Shown here: positions 48,843 to 61,400 of the stretch, in pieces
Numbering within the stretch: position 1 is the stretch's first letter
Layout of the letters: every line of letters starts with the position of its first letter
Source: Mactromeris polynyma
Lineage: Eukaryota > Mollusca > Bivalvia > Venerida > Mactridae
Direction: 5' to 3'
DNA length: 64,000 bases
Assembly: GCA_032209605.1 (NCBI GenBank)
Contig: JASFXZ010000001.1
Span: 47,124,619 to 47,188,618 of the forward strand
Position numbers and translations under genes: made by a program
The notes under the pieces: generated by a model
The model's database searches: none
The model's input: the letters and a program-made list of their open reading frames with translations, nothing else
Told to the model about the DNA's origin: nothing

Positions 48843-48957
48843 CCGAGGCTGGTAGGAATTTGTTAAGACTTGAATTTCTGCTGTCAAGTTTCCAAGAACA
48901 AGTGTTTTCCAAATATAATCGTCTTCTGATATCAGCAAAGAATTTACCGGAGTGCGT
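48843..48957 (-). repeat. Dispersed repeat, inverted partner of 44285-44400
   Basis: On the minus strand it reads GCACTCCGGTAAATTCTTTG ... CTGATATCAGAAGACG ... GGAAACTTGACAG ... AAATTCCTACCAGCC. Here the minus frame is open (GKFFADIRRRLY) but in the partner it is broken, so conserved coding is not shown. Confidence 0.65.
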
Positions 48958-49309
48958 TTTTGTCTTTGATTTAAACAGAGAGATGGGTACGTGTTTCATC
49001 TTATAAAGACATATCAAAATACATGTAAATGATAAACTTGTTTGGTCAACTTCATTTTCTCGTCGATATCATTCCTTCCATTATTCTCTGGTCGGTACAG
49101 TACATACAGTTGAAAACTTACTTGTAAGTAAACCAGTGTTTAACAATTTCCAGGTTTCCAGAATATTTCTACAAATTGATCTACATAGTCTTAGCAATAA
49201 GTGATGACAGCGTCAAACTGCAGTCAAACTTTGATGTATGAAGTATGAAAGCTATTTTCTGACATGTAAAATAAACAAGCTGAAGATATACCACAGATGT
49301 ATCGAAATA

Positions 49310-49496
49310 CAGTCGGACCTCGTTCATTCGAATTCATTGAATCCGAAATTTAATTTCGAACAATACATGGTTGCGAATAGCCTATTTCAATTTGAAGAGT
49401 CTTAGACATGTTAGAAGATACATCGGTACTTGATATTTGTTTCGGATGAGACCATGTATTCGGATAGAAGGTTGTCGATTAACCGAGGTCCGACTG
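49310..49496. mobile_element. MITE of the CAGTCGGACCTCG family (copy 5, best preserved)
   Basis: TA|CAGTCGGACCTCGTTCATTC at the left and ACCGAGGTCCGACTG|TA at the right form near-perfect inverted ends with TA on both sides. The middle has GAAGATACATCGGTACTTG and TATTCGGATAGAAGGTTGTC. TIR wording and TA duplication resemble pogo/Tigger elements of the Tc1/mariner superfamily (inference). No transposase. Confidence 0.8.
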
Positions 49497-49558
49497 TAAG
49501 AACTTTCAAACAATGTTTCGAAAAAAATCTAACACGATTTTCCGATCCTAGATTTATC

Positions 49559-49694
49559 CACAGGAGATAGTCACGAGTTATTTCCCTTTGACCCTTCTAG
49601 AGTTCTCTCCCTTTATCCCTTCTAAAGTATTATATTAGCTATGTCTAGTATTATAGAAGGGGTAGAGTGATTGTGCTCGTGACAATCTCCAGTG
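49559..49694. mobile_element. 136-bp MITE with 19-bp inverted ends and a perfect 8-bp target duplication
   Basis: The left end CACAGGAGATAGTCACGAG and the right end (opposite strand) CACTGGAGATTGTCACGAG differ at two positions. GATTTATC stands directly outside both ends (49551-49558, 49695-49702). An 8-bp duplication points to the hAT superfamily. The inner part has CCCTTCTAGAG / TATAGAAGGGG, also partly inverted. Confidence 0.82.
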
Positions 49695-49702
49695 GATTTA
49701 TC

Positions 49703-51289
49703 TCTTACATGTATGTCAGATAGTGCTGTTAAATAGAGAAAGATTGGTATGAATTAGGAGTCTGATAAATTTGAATTTGGTTCTTTCGTTCTCGCTAACT
49801 TAGAAACGTTTATCATTCTGCATTTCATCGACAGTATTACATGTGTTAGTCTTCGGAAGGCTCGTATCTTTATTAATGTTGGCAATTCTTAGATATATAT
49901 TTTAACAATACAAAACAGCCGTACAAATACAATGTAGTTCTGGAAATTAAATACCAGCTTTTGCTTCAAAATTTATGATAGTTGCTTTGCGTTTGACAGT
50001 TTTATAAAATAGATTATTATACGGATTTGACAACAAGCCAGATTGCGAAATATGTTTGGACCTTTACCCCATGTAGTCTTTCACCAGTCATGTCATTTTG
50101 ACAAACACTTAAACCAAACGACTCAAATTATCGCATCATAAAACCTGCCATATGATTTCATCACGTGGTATTTTATGTACAACTTCATATAATACATAAA
50201 CAAAGCATACTCAGTCAGAAATGATCAAACCTTTTCCCATACCAATGATCCCGTGAATTGGAATGCTAAATAAGACAAAATATACGCTTCCAAATAATGC
50301 TTGACGTGGTCTGTAGCGTGCTAACAATGCAAGTGATTAATTGTAACGATCGTACGTAATGTCGACATCTTTTTTAAGAGATTTTACCTGAATTTTACCC
50401 CAACTTGATGGCCCGCTCGGTGGTTGTTCTAAGCTCTGAGTTGTTGAAGAACATAGCTTAGAGGAATTAAATCTTACTTAAAGTCCTTATGATAGCCCCT
50501 CATTTGAGTGGTATAATAGCAACTCTACACGAAGTTGTTTTCATACAAAACGGACGGACGGACGGACGGACGGACGCATGTAGTGACAACTTCTTCGGGT
50601 AACTCCACTTCTTTTACCACTAAACACGCTTAACAGATGGGATTTCAATAACGAAGCTTAAAATGTAATTAAATAAATAAAAATGATTTTCGAGTGAAAT
50701 TAAATTATGATAATTTTCTTCATATGACTCTTTAGCACGTGTTTAATCGCCCATAAATTCCTTAAAATAGGTCCTAAAATTGTCAAGAACCATTTTATGG
50801 TGGTATGTTCATTGCGACACGTCATTAAAATATTTCACTCGCAATATCTCACCATTATCTATAAGAAATAAAGAAATGATTTATATGTAGATTAGTATCA
50901 TGTAAGCCATTGTGCAAATAATTTCGAAAACATTCCAAAATGTGCGTGCGTACGTTATTGTGTAAGTCGTTTAAGTCGTATATTTAAATCATGGGCAATA
51001 AACGCATTGAAATCATACGCTCTAACGACTGGAATCGTGGTCAATAAATTATCCAATTGTTATAATCTTTTAAAACTGTTAATTGGGTATTTGTGAACAG
51101 GTGTTAAGAACTGTTTTGACTGCCACCTAGTTTAAATAACTTGCATACCTTTAAGAAATTAGGGGTCTTGAGGTGTCTCTAAAATAATACTCCACTTACA
51201 TTTTTACAACCATATTTAGCATTATATCACTTCAGCAAGTTTCTAGGGAACCCCATAAGAACCATCGTACCTTCGTGTTACCACCAGAG
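49703..51289. other. Non-coding DNA, no gene seen
   Basis: A short perfect GGAC microsatellite (six units) lies at 50552-50576. Nothing else is recognised. Confidence 0.6.
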
Positions 51290-51756
51290 CAAAGCGTATT
51301 GCGCGACGGTACGAAGTGCGATTTGAGAGACACTAGTACGACTCAATTTACAAATGGTAAGACTCTTCGTACAATGGTACGGTTCATCGCACAATAATAC
51401 GGCACAACGCACAATGCTAAGACAGGACACGCGGTCTTATGACTCATCGCTACGGCTCGACACACATCGCTACGGCTCGACGCACATCGCTACGGTTCGA
51501 CGCAAATCGCTACGGCTCGACACACATCGGAACAGGTCGACGCACATCGCTACGGATCGACACACATCGGAACAGGTCGACGCACATCGCTACTACGGCT
51601 CGACACACATCGGAACAGGTCGACGCACTTCGCTACTACGGCTCGACACACATCGCTACTACGGCTCGACACACATCGCTACGGCTCGACACACATCGCT
51701 ACGGCTCGACACACATCGCTACGGCTCGACACACATCGCTACGGCTCGACGCATAA
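51290..51756. repeat. 20-bp CpG-rich minisatellite with degenerate leader
   Basis: From about 51454 the unit ACACATCGCTACGGCTCGAC repeats, with CGGAACAGGT and CTACTACGG variants. The region 51290-51453 has the same words (TACGG, CATCGCA, CGACTC) in scrambled, decayed form. ORFs here are repeat artefacts. Confidence 0.9.
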
Positions 51757-51909
51757 CGGATTCTAGGTATCCTAATTCATATCAGTACCTTCGAAGTATA
51801 TTTCCGAATTGTACGAAATTGCCGAGATGTTGCCATTGTCGACGCATAATTGAACGACTCGACGCAAGGCTCGACGGTACGTTTCGACGTACGATGATAC
51901 AATTTAAGG

Positions 51910-52480
51910 TATTACGACATGACTCGACGCCTGACGAACGACTTGACGCACAATTGTATGACGCAATGCACGATGGTACGACTCGATGCCTGACGAACGA
52001 CTTGACGCACAATTGTATGACGCAATGTACGATGGTACGACTCGATGCCTGACGAACGAGTTGACGCACAATTGTATGGCGCAATGCACGATGGTACGAC
52101 TCGATGCCTGACGAACGACTTGACGCACAATTGTATGACGAAATGCACGATGGTACGACTCGATGCCTGACGAACGAATTGACGCACAATTGTATGACGC
52201 AATGCACGATGGTACGACTCGATGCCTGACGAACGACTTGACGCACAATTGTATGACGCAATGTACGATGGTACGACTCGATGCCTGACGAACGAATTGA
52301 CGCACAATTGTATGACGCAATGCACGATGGTACGACTCGATGCCTGACGAACGACTTGACGCACAATTGTATGACGAAATGCACGATGGTACGACTCGAT
52401 GCCTGACGAACGAATTGACGCACAATTGTATGACGCAATACACGATGGTACGACTCGACGCCTGGCATACGACTCGATGC
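51910..52480. repeat. 59-bp minisatellite, nine copies plus edges
   Basis: Units starting GACGAACGA(C/A)TTGACGCAC fall at 51933, 51992, 52051 and so on to 52405, exactly 59 bases apart. From the fourth unit, CGACTTG and CGAATTG alternate, so the recent repeat step is a 118-bp dimer. It shares the words TACGACTCGA and GACGCACA with the 20-bp array to its left. Minus ORFs up to 242 codons are artefacts. Confidence 0.93.
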
Positions 52481-53027
52481 ACACATAATTTATACTACTC
52501 GACGCTTGACGGTAATATAGCCCTACCATGACATCGTATGTATCTCCGTATTGAGTATATCTGATTTTATTAAGTAGCCAAAGTATGCAATAAATAATAT
52601 CTTTTATTCCAATATACCGATTGTCGTTTCTATCGGACATAAACTCCTGACGTTTAAATTGTTCTACATGTATTGTGTTATTCGAAGCAGTGGTCGATTT
52701 TATTTGATCAAATCACATAATAGACTTATTTGAATTTAAGTTTGTAAGGAGAAATGTAGAATAAATAAGTTTATACTAAATGTCCAATTAGTTGTACATG
52801 TTTACCCAAGTATCTATAGATATACACAGATTATTACCTCCTTACAGAAATAAACTGGAGATAGCAAACACCTCGCTTCCTGAATTAATATTATTAGTAT
52901 CAATTTTATTCATACTACGGTTACTCATAATGACATAAAGTACCATCCGAACACATCGAAAGCTTGAATACATGTTATCTCGAATTTGATAAAATACCTA
53001 AAACAAAACGTTTTTTCGATGAAATTC
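52481..53027. other. AT-rich non-coding DNA, no gene seen
   Basis: Spacer between two tandem arrays; no repeat or ORF of note. Confidence 0.6.
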
Positions 53028-53925
53028 GTTCGTGTAGAAATCTACACTAGACCGGATGTGATGATTACATGAATGTTCGTGTAGCAATCTACACTAGACC
53101 GGATGTGATGATTACATGAATGTTCGTGTAGCAATCTACACTAGACCGGATGTGATGATTACATGAATGTTCGTGTAGCAATCTACACTAGACCGGATGT
53201 GATGATTACATGAATGTTCGTGTAGAAATCTACACTAGACCGGATGTGATGATTACATGAATGTTCGTGTAGAAATCTACACTAGACCGGATGTGATGAT
53301 TACATGAATGTTCGTGTAGAAATCTACACTAGACCGGATGTGATGATTACATGAATGTTCGTGTAGAAATCTACACTAGACCGGATGTGATGATTACATG
53401 AATGTTCGTGTAGAAATCTACACTAGACCGGATGTGATGATTACATGAATGTTCGTGTAGCAATCTACACTAGACCGGATGTGATGATTACATGAATGTT
53501 CGTGTAGCAATCTACACTAGACCGGATGTGATGATTACATGAATGTTCGTGTAGAAATCTACACTAGACCGGATGTGATGATTACATGAATGTTCGTGTA
53601 GCAATCTACACTAGACCGGATGTGATGATTACATGAATGTTCGTGTAGCAATCTACACTAGACCGGATGTGATGATTACATGAATGTTCGTGTAGCAATC
53701 TACACTAGACCGGATGTGATGATTACATGAATGTTCGTGTAGCAATCTACACTAGACCGGATGTGATGATTACATGAATGTTCGTGTAGAAATCTACACT
53801 AGACCGGATGTGATGATTACATGAATGTTCGTGTAGCAATCTACACTAGACCGGATGTGATGATTACATGAATGTTCGTGTAGCAATCTACCCTAGACCG
53901 GATGTGATGATTACATGAATGTTCG
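53028..53925. repeat. 47-bp satellite, 19 copies, each with a hairpin
   Basis: Each unit holds the palindrome GTGTAG-(A/C)AAT-CTACAC (6-bp stem, 4-base loop), then ACTAGACCGGATGTGATG and ATTACATGAA. Copies are almost identical; the main difference is A or C at the first loop base. In order the 19 copies read A CCC AAAAA CC A CCCC A CC. The final copy has CTACCC. No spacers, so not a CRISPR array. Confidence 0.96.
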
Positions 53926-54960
53926 TGAATTTCACGTAATTTTTCATGATTCTTATGCTAAATTGTGACGATTTCACAAATTGGTTTGAAATCATGAAGT
54001 CATGAAATGTTGATCAACTAAATCGATCATTTCACCATTCGTAGGCTATTATCACATTTTTAGGATATGAATTGAAAAATAATGCAGTCTCAACCTGTTT
54101 GTCGTAAAAGACTAATATCACGTTTTCGTTAGACGACATACCGTTCAGATAGCATGGATAATTCGAAAAATGCCTACGGAGTTCGATCTATCGAGAGTTA
54201 TCGGTATTGGAAGTGCAATAAAGTCCTATATATATTTAACTATATCTATCTTTAACTCTCAGTGGGGAGTATGTGATATTTATCACCCGGTAATGTGAAT
54301 ACCATGTGTTATATCATTCCGTCTCTGTTAACGACTGATAAGTTCGGAAACTGGGTTAGTGATGCACCTTATATCGCGATAATGTTGTGTTTATTTACGA
54401 TTTAATGTTAAAATGAAGACGACCTAGGACTGTCTGGCCAAATAAATCCGTTAAGTTGGCTATAATTATCAAATAAAATCTTCCAATATCCTGTCGTCTG
54501 CTTTGTGTTTTTATTATCTTGTTTTTGCGAAAACGTATTATCGAACGATCTTGAAACGAAAGTTATTTTTGAACCATTGAAAATTCATGATAGATATACG
54601 TACATGATAGAGGAGATGGGAACTCTATTTGTTTGTTTGTTTCAACATATCACAACACAGACGGAATATTGGCACGGATAATACGTTTACAAATCATACA
54701 CTCATATTCTCTTTCTGTTACAAATATATCGAACACTCTGATCACCATAAAGTCAAACATTTTGTTTTCATTCCTTCTACAAAACAAAGGTGCGTGTTTC
54801 CAACTGAATAATAAAATGGAACTCAGCTGTGTTCGGTGGACAATATTAAATAGTTTCACCATCCATAAGACAAACTCTGAACAAAACAGTTCAATTCATC
54901 AGGCATTACAGAGCAACCGGTCTAGAGCAACACCCTTTGAAAAACCCATTTTGACTAATG
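53926..54960. other. Non-coding DNA, no gene seen
   Basis: Short overlapping ORFs at 54629-54965 on both strands have no recognisable domain. From about 54905 words of the next array (GTTGCTCTAGA on the other strand) appear. Confidence 0.5.
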
Positions 54961-55225
54961 TCTAAAGGTTGTTGCTCTAGAGAGGTTAAATACATAATAA
55001 TTCTTACAAAAGGAACTATTGGAGTCCATTTAGACTGATGGTGAGAGGTTGTTGCTCTAGAGAGGTTAAATACATAATAATTCTTACAAAAGGAACTATT
55101 GGAGTCCATTTAGACTGATGGTGAGAGGTTGTTGCTCTAGAGAGGTTAAATACATTATAATTCTTACAAAAGGAACTATTGGAGTCCATTTAGACTGATG
55201 GTGAGAGGTTATTGCTCTAGAGAGG
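54961..55225. repeat. 80-bp tandem repeat, three copies
   Basis: GTTGCTCTAGAGAGGTTAAA recurs at 54971, 55051 and 55131, with a variant at 55211, exactly 80 bases apart. The rest of the unit has GGAACTATTGGAGTCCATTT. It runs into the 62-bp array, with which it shares its start. Confidence 0.92.
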
Positions 55226-56400
55226 TAAAATGGCAGTGTTTACAACATTTTGGCTGTTTTTGGAGTTTGTTGCTCTAGAAAGGTTAAATTGATAACAATT
55301 TTTACAACATTTTGGCTGTTTTGGGAGTTTGTTGCTCTCGAAAGGCTAAATTGATAACAATTTTTACAACATTTTGGCTGTTTTGGGAGTTTGTTGCTCT
55401 AGAAAGGTTAAATTGATAACAATCTTTACAACATTTTGGCTGTTTTTGGAGTTTGTTGCTCTAGAAAGGTTAAATTGATAACAATTTTTACAACATTTTG
55501 GCTGTTTTTGGAGTTTGTTGCTCTAGAAAGGTTAAATTGATAACACTTTTTACAACATTTTGGCTGTTTTGGGAGTTTGTTGCTCTAGAAAGGTTAAATT
55601 GATAACACTTTTTACAACTTTTTGGCTGTTTTTGGAGTTTGTTGCTCTAGAAAGGTTAAATTGATAACAATTTTTACAACATTTTGGCTGTTTTTGGAGT
55701 TTGTTGCTCTAGAAAGGTTAAATTGATAACAATTTTTACAACATTTTGGCTGTTTTGGGAGTTTGTTGCTCTAGAAAGGTTAAATTGATAACAATTTTTA
55801 CAACATTTTGGCTGTTTTGGGAGTTTGTTGCTCTAGAAAGGTTAAATTGATAACAATTTTTACAACATTTTGGCTGTTTTGGGAGTTTGTTGCTCTAGAA
55901 AGGTTAAATTGATAACACTTTTTACAACATTTTGGCTGTTTTGGGAGTTTGTTGCTCTAGAAAGGTTAAATTGATAACACTTTTTACAACATTTTGGCTG
56001 TTTTGGGAGTTTGTTGCTCTAGAAAGGTTAAATTGATAACAATTTTTACAACATTTTGGCTGTTTTGGGAGTTTGTTGCTCTAGAAAGGTTAAATTGATA
56101 ACACTTTTTACAACATTTTGGCTGTTTTGGGAGTTTGTTGCTCTAGAAAGGTTAAATTGATAACACTTTTTACAACTTTTTGGCTGTTTTTGGAGTTTGT
56201 TGCTCTAGAAAGGTTAAATTGATAACAATTTTTACAACATTTTGGCTGTTTTTGGAGTTTGTTGCTCTAGAAAGGTTAAATTGATAACAATTTTTACAAC
56301 ATTTTGGCTGTTTTTGGAGTTTGTTGCTCTAGAAAGGTTAAATTGATAACACTTTTTACAACATTTTGACTGTTTTGGGGGAGTTTGTTGCTCTCGACAG
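55226..56400. repeat. 62-bp satellite, 18 copies, with a 558-bp higher-order duplication
   Basis: The unit GTTGCTCTAGAAAGGTTAAA then TTGATAACAA and ACAACATTTTGGCTG repeats every 62 bases from 55269 to 56387. A rare variant (TTTACAACTTTTTGG) occurs at 55611 and 56169, exactly nine units apart, together with its neighbours. It has almost no long ORFs because stops recur in each unit. Confidence 0.95.
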
Positions 56401-57126
56401 GTTTAATTCATAGTAATTTCTTACTATAGGGACTATGATACTGTGTTGGAAGGGATGTTTTGCTCGACAGATGGCCACTCTGAAGAGGTTGCTCTGTAAT
56501 GTTTTCGCTATACAAAGTAAAGCGGTCGTTGGATGGACCGTGGCTAACTTTTCTATCTCAGTATACAGGAGGTCAATCATGCATTCAGTTACACTTTATA
56601 TCGCATTAAAGTCACACAAAATTAATAAAAAAAACGTAATGCTTGATATATTGGAGTCCTGAGTCCTGCTGATAGTTTGACGTATTCACAGAGGAAATTA
56701 AAATAAATTTGAAAACAATTTCATCCAAAATGGCGTTTCAGATATTTCAAATTCTCTTCAAATGTCACATTTACTATTTACTCTAAATTTTTACGAGGAT
56801 CAATACGTTTTACTAAGTAAATAGTTTAATCATAATATCCGCCAGTTGAACGACACGTAACTTTACAAACATCATCTCAAATACACTTCTAGCCACGTAA
56901 GTGTATATTAAAAATTGTACAATGAGGCCAGATAATGAAATGCATTGTGTATTTATCACGTGGTATTCAGGCACAACTGTCCCGGTTAACCTCTTCAGTA
57001 TATCTTAAAGGTCATAGAATTTATTCAAAAGAAACGAAGCTATATGTCCTGACTGTGAATTTATATAGAGGATGAAAGCAAAACAATTATCTGACACTTT
57101 GTATACTCGTATATACAGATATATTG
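56401..57126. other. Non-coding DNA, no gene seen
   Basis: It begins with a decayed copy of the preceding unit (TTGCTCGACAGATGG, near 56459). No gene. Confidence 0.55.
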
Positions 57127-57303
57127 CAATCGGACCTCGTTTATTCGACTCCCTCTATCCGAATACTCGGTATCATCCGAAATAAATATCTGGTCCCGAT
57201 GTATCTTCTTAGGCACGTCGATTTTAAATAGGCTATTCGGAACTATGTATTATTCGAAATTAAATTTCGGTCCCAATGAATTCGAATGAACGAGGTCCGA
57301 CTG
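57127..57303. mobile_element. MITE of the CAGTCGGACCTCG family (copy 6)
   Basis: It starts CAATCGGACCTCGTTTATTC and ends GAACGAGGTCCGACTG|TA. The middle is GGTCCCGATGTATCTTCTTA and GTATTATTCGAAATTAAAT. Orientation is as in copies 1 and 2. Confidence 0.75.
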
Positions 57304-58403
57304 TAGTTTTGTTTTCGCCCCTCGGTATCAAACTAATACATTAAGACCCAACAACAACAAAAATATGATCACTTATCATAGGCGTATGTATAAGTTAGGA
57401 GAAAATTTAATATATTTTTATGAAAGCGAAAGTATGTAAAAAATTATCCCAATTTTCCTACGACAGTACCTTTTTAGTTCCTGGTGAAATATGTTTAAGT
57501 AAGTACTCTTTAAAAGGGTTAGTTTATGAAAAATAAATCATAATACCGATATTTGATCTCAATCTCGCCAACTTTGGGATCTTATCAAAGTTATTTTGTT
57601 TCTATGATTTTTACAATGACTAAGCAACACATATATATTAGCTTTGACCTTATCCGCTTCACAGACAATCAGATGAAAGGATTTCTTCCACGTTTAAGAT
57701 CACAAGTGTACACCTACCTTACAAAGTATAAGCAAAATAAACAGAGAAACTTCACAAAAGCACGTAACACGTCTATTGTAACATTTTATAAAGGACAATG
57801 TATAAACGATCAGAAAATAGTCTGAATTAATCAACTCAGTAATTTATTCTGTTACACGTAATGCATGTTAGTTACACCTAACGATGTAGTATAATCATTG
57901 CATTCTTGATATAAACACACCCATTTCCCAATTCAATAACATCCGGTTGTTTTGAAACTTTTGTCAAGATTCGAAAATTTAGTTGAAGTATGTAATACAA
58001 TTCTTCATTAAGGTGTAAAGGTGACAAACGATTAAGTTTTGATATTACTTTAGAGAAGAAGTTCAGAATGCTGCACTGCCATTGGTCAATTTGAGACTGA
58101 GTCAAGAACCAACCAATCAGATGGTTGAATTTTAAGACTGGTCTCGATGATCGGTTTTACAATCACATGCCGTACAATCCATGGTAAGGGTATACAGAAC
58201 ACAAGTTAAACTAAAAGTGACATGGATTCTTACTAACTAATATCATGCTGATTAACAATAGTCGATATGGCATACATATATTTAGGGCAACTTGTATTGC
58301 CTAGTATTCATGGAATTCGTTCCCCGAGCCTGGTTCAATAGTTCAAATCTCTCCAGGAGACAGTTTACTTGTACATAAAGTATCACCTGTTAGTGAGATG
58401 TCC
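57304..58403. other. Non-coding DNA, no gene seen
   Basis: It holds a copy of the CCATTGGTCAA / AACCAATCAGATG dispersed repeat at about 58050-58165. Otherwise nothing is recognised. Confidence 0.55.
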
Positions 58404-61400
58404 AGGAACCATGCACATACATTGTGACCAATTACCAAGTGCACACAGTGTAACCAATTACCATGTACAAACAGTGTGACCAATTACCATGTACAAACAG
58501 TGTAACCAATTACCATGTACAAACAGTGTAACCAATTACCATGTACACACAGTGTGACCAATTACCATGTACACACAGTGTGACCAATTACCATGTACAA
58601 ACAGTGTAACCAATTACTATGTACAAACAGTGTGATCAATTACCATGTACAAACAGTGTAACCAATTACCATGTACAAACAGTGTAACCAATTACCATGT
58701 ACAAACAGTGTAACCAATTACCATGTACACACAGTGTGACCAATTACCATGTACAAACAGTGTAACCAATTACTATGTACAAACAGTGTGATCAATTACC
58801 AGGTACACACAGTGTAACCAATTACCATGTACAAACAGTGTAACCAATTACCATGTACAAACAGTGTAACCAATTACCATGTACACACAGTGTAACCAAT
58901 TACCATGTACACACAGTGTAACCAATTACCATGTACAAACAGTGTAACCAATTACCATGTACACACAGTGTAACCAATTACCATGTACACACAGTGTAAC
59001 CAATTACCATGTACACACAGTGTAACCAATTACCATGTACACACAGTGTAACCAATTACCATGTACACACAGTGTAACCAATTACCATGTACAAACAGTG
59101 TAACCAATTACCATGTACAAACAGTGTAACCAATTACCATGTACACACAGTGTGACCAATTACCATGTACAAACAGTGTAACCAATTACTATGTACAAAC
59201 AGTGTGATCAATTACCAGGTACACACAGTGTAACCAATTACCATGTACAAACAGTGTAACCAATTACCATGTACAAACAGTGTAACCAATTACCATGTAC
59301 ACACAGTGTAACCAATTACCATGTACACACAGTGTAACCAATTACCATGTACACACAGTGTAACCAATTACCATGTACACACAGTGTAACCAATTACCAT
59401 GTACACACAGTGTAACCAATTACCATGTACAAACAGTGTAACCAATTACCATGTACACACAGTGTGACCAATTACCATGTACAAACAGTGTAACCAATTA
59501 CTATGTACAAACAGTGTGATCAATTACCAGGTACACACAGTGTAACCAATTACCATGTACAAACAGTGTAACCAATTACCATGTACAAACAGTGTAACCA
59601 ATTACCATGTACACACAGTGTAACCAATTACCATGTACACACAGTGTAACCAATTACCATGTACACACAGTGTAACCAATTACCATGTACACACAGTGTA
59701 ACCAATTACCATGTACACACAGTGTAACCAATTACCATGTACACACAGTGTAACCAATTACCATGTACACACAGTGTGACCAATTACCATGTACAAACAG
59801 TGTAACCAATTACCATGTACAAACAGTGTAACCAATTACCATGTACACACAGTGTAACCAATTACCATGTACACACAGTGTAACCAATTACCATGTACAA
59901 ACAGTGTAACCAATTACCATGTACACACAGTGTAACCAATTACCATGTACACACAGTGTAACCAATTACCATGTACACACAGTGTAACCAATTACCATGT
60001 ACACACAGTGTAACCAATTACCATGTACACACAGTGTAACCAATTACCATGTACAAACAGTGTAACCAATTACCATGTACAAACAGTGTAACCAATTACC
60101 ATGTACACACAGTGTGACCAATTACCATGTACAAACAGTGTAACCAATTACTATGTACAAACAGTGTGATCAATTACCAGGTACACACAGTGTAACCAAT
60201 TACCATGTACAAACAGTGTAACCAATTACCATGTACAAACAGTGTAACCAATTACCATGTACACACAGTGTAACCAATTACCATGTACACACAGTGTAAC
60301 CAATTACCATGTACACACAGTGTAACCAATTACCATGTACACACAGTGTAACCAATTACCATGTACACACAGTGTAACCAATTACCATGTACAAACAGTG
60401 TAACCAATTACCATGTACACACAGTGTGACCAATTACCATGTACAAACAGTGTAACCAATTACTATGTACAAACAGTGTGATCAATTACCAGGTACACAC
60501 AGTGTAACCAATTACCATGTACAAACAGTGTAACCAATTACCATGTACAAACAGTGTAACCAATTACCATGTACACACAGTGTAACCAATTACCATGTAC
60601 ACACAGTGTAACCAATTACCATGTACACACAGTGTAACCAATTACCATGTACACACAGTGTAACCAATTACCATGTACACACAGTGTAACCAATTACCAT
60701 GTACACACAGTGTGACCAATTACCATGTACACACAGTGTGACCAATTACCATGTACACACAGTGTAACCAATTACCATGTACACACAGTGTAACCAATTA
60801 CCATGTACACACAGTGTAACCAATTACCATGTACACACAGTGTAACCAATTACCATGTACACACAGTGTAACCAATTACCATGTACAAACAGTGTAACCA
60901 ATTACCATGTACACACAGTGTGACCAATAACCATGTACACACAGTGTGACCAATTACCATGTACACACAGTGTAACCAATTACCATGTACACACAGTGTG
61001 ACCAATTACCATGTACAAACAGTGTAACCAATTACCATCTACACACAGTGTAACCAATTACCATGTACACACAGTGTAACCAATTACCATGTACACACAG
61101 TGTAACCAATTACCATGTACAAACAGTGTGGACAGTTACCATGCATATACATTGTCACCAAATTACCATGTACACAAAGTGTAACCAATTACCATGTACA
61201 AACAGTGTGGACAGTTACCATGCACATACATTGTGACCAATTACCATATAAACACAGTGTGGACAGTTACCATGCACATACATTGTGACAAATTACCAGG
61301 TACAAACAGTGTGGACAGTTACCATGCACAAACATTGTGACCAATTACCATATAAACACAGTGTGGACAGTTACCATGCACATACATTGTGACAAATTAT

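Noticed and set aside
51354..52640. ORFs of 192-242 residues on both strands
   Set aside because: They are translations of the 20-bp and 59-bp arrays, with overlapping frames and no recognisable content.
53028..53925. Possible CRISPR array (regular palindromic 47-bp units)
   Set aside because: There are no unique spacers, all units are nearly identical end to end, and the DNA is animal.
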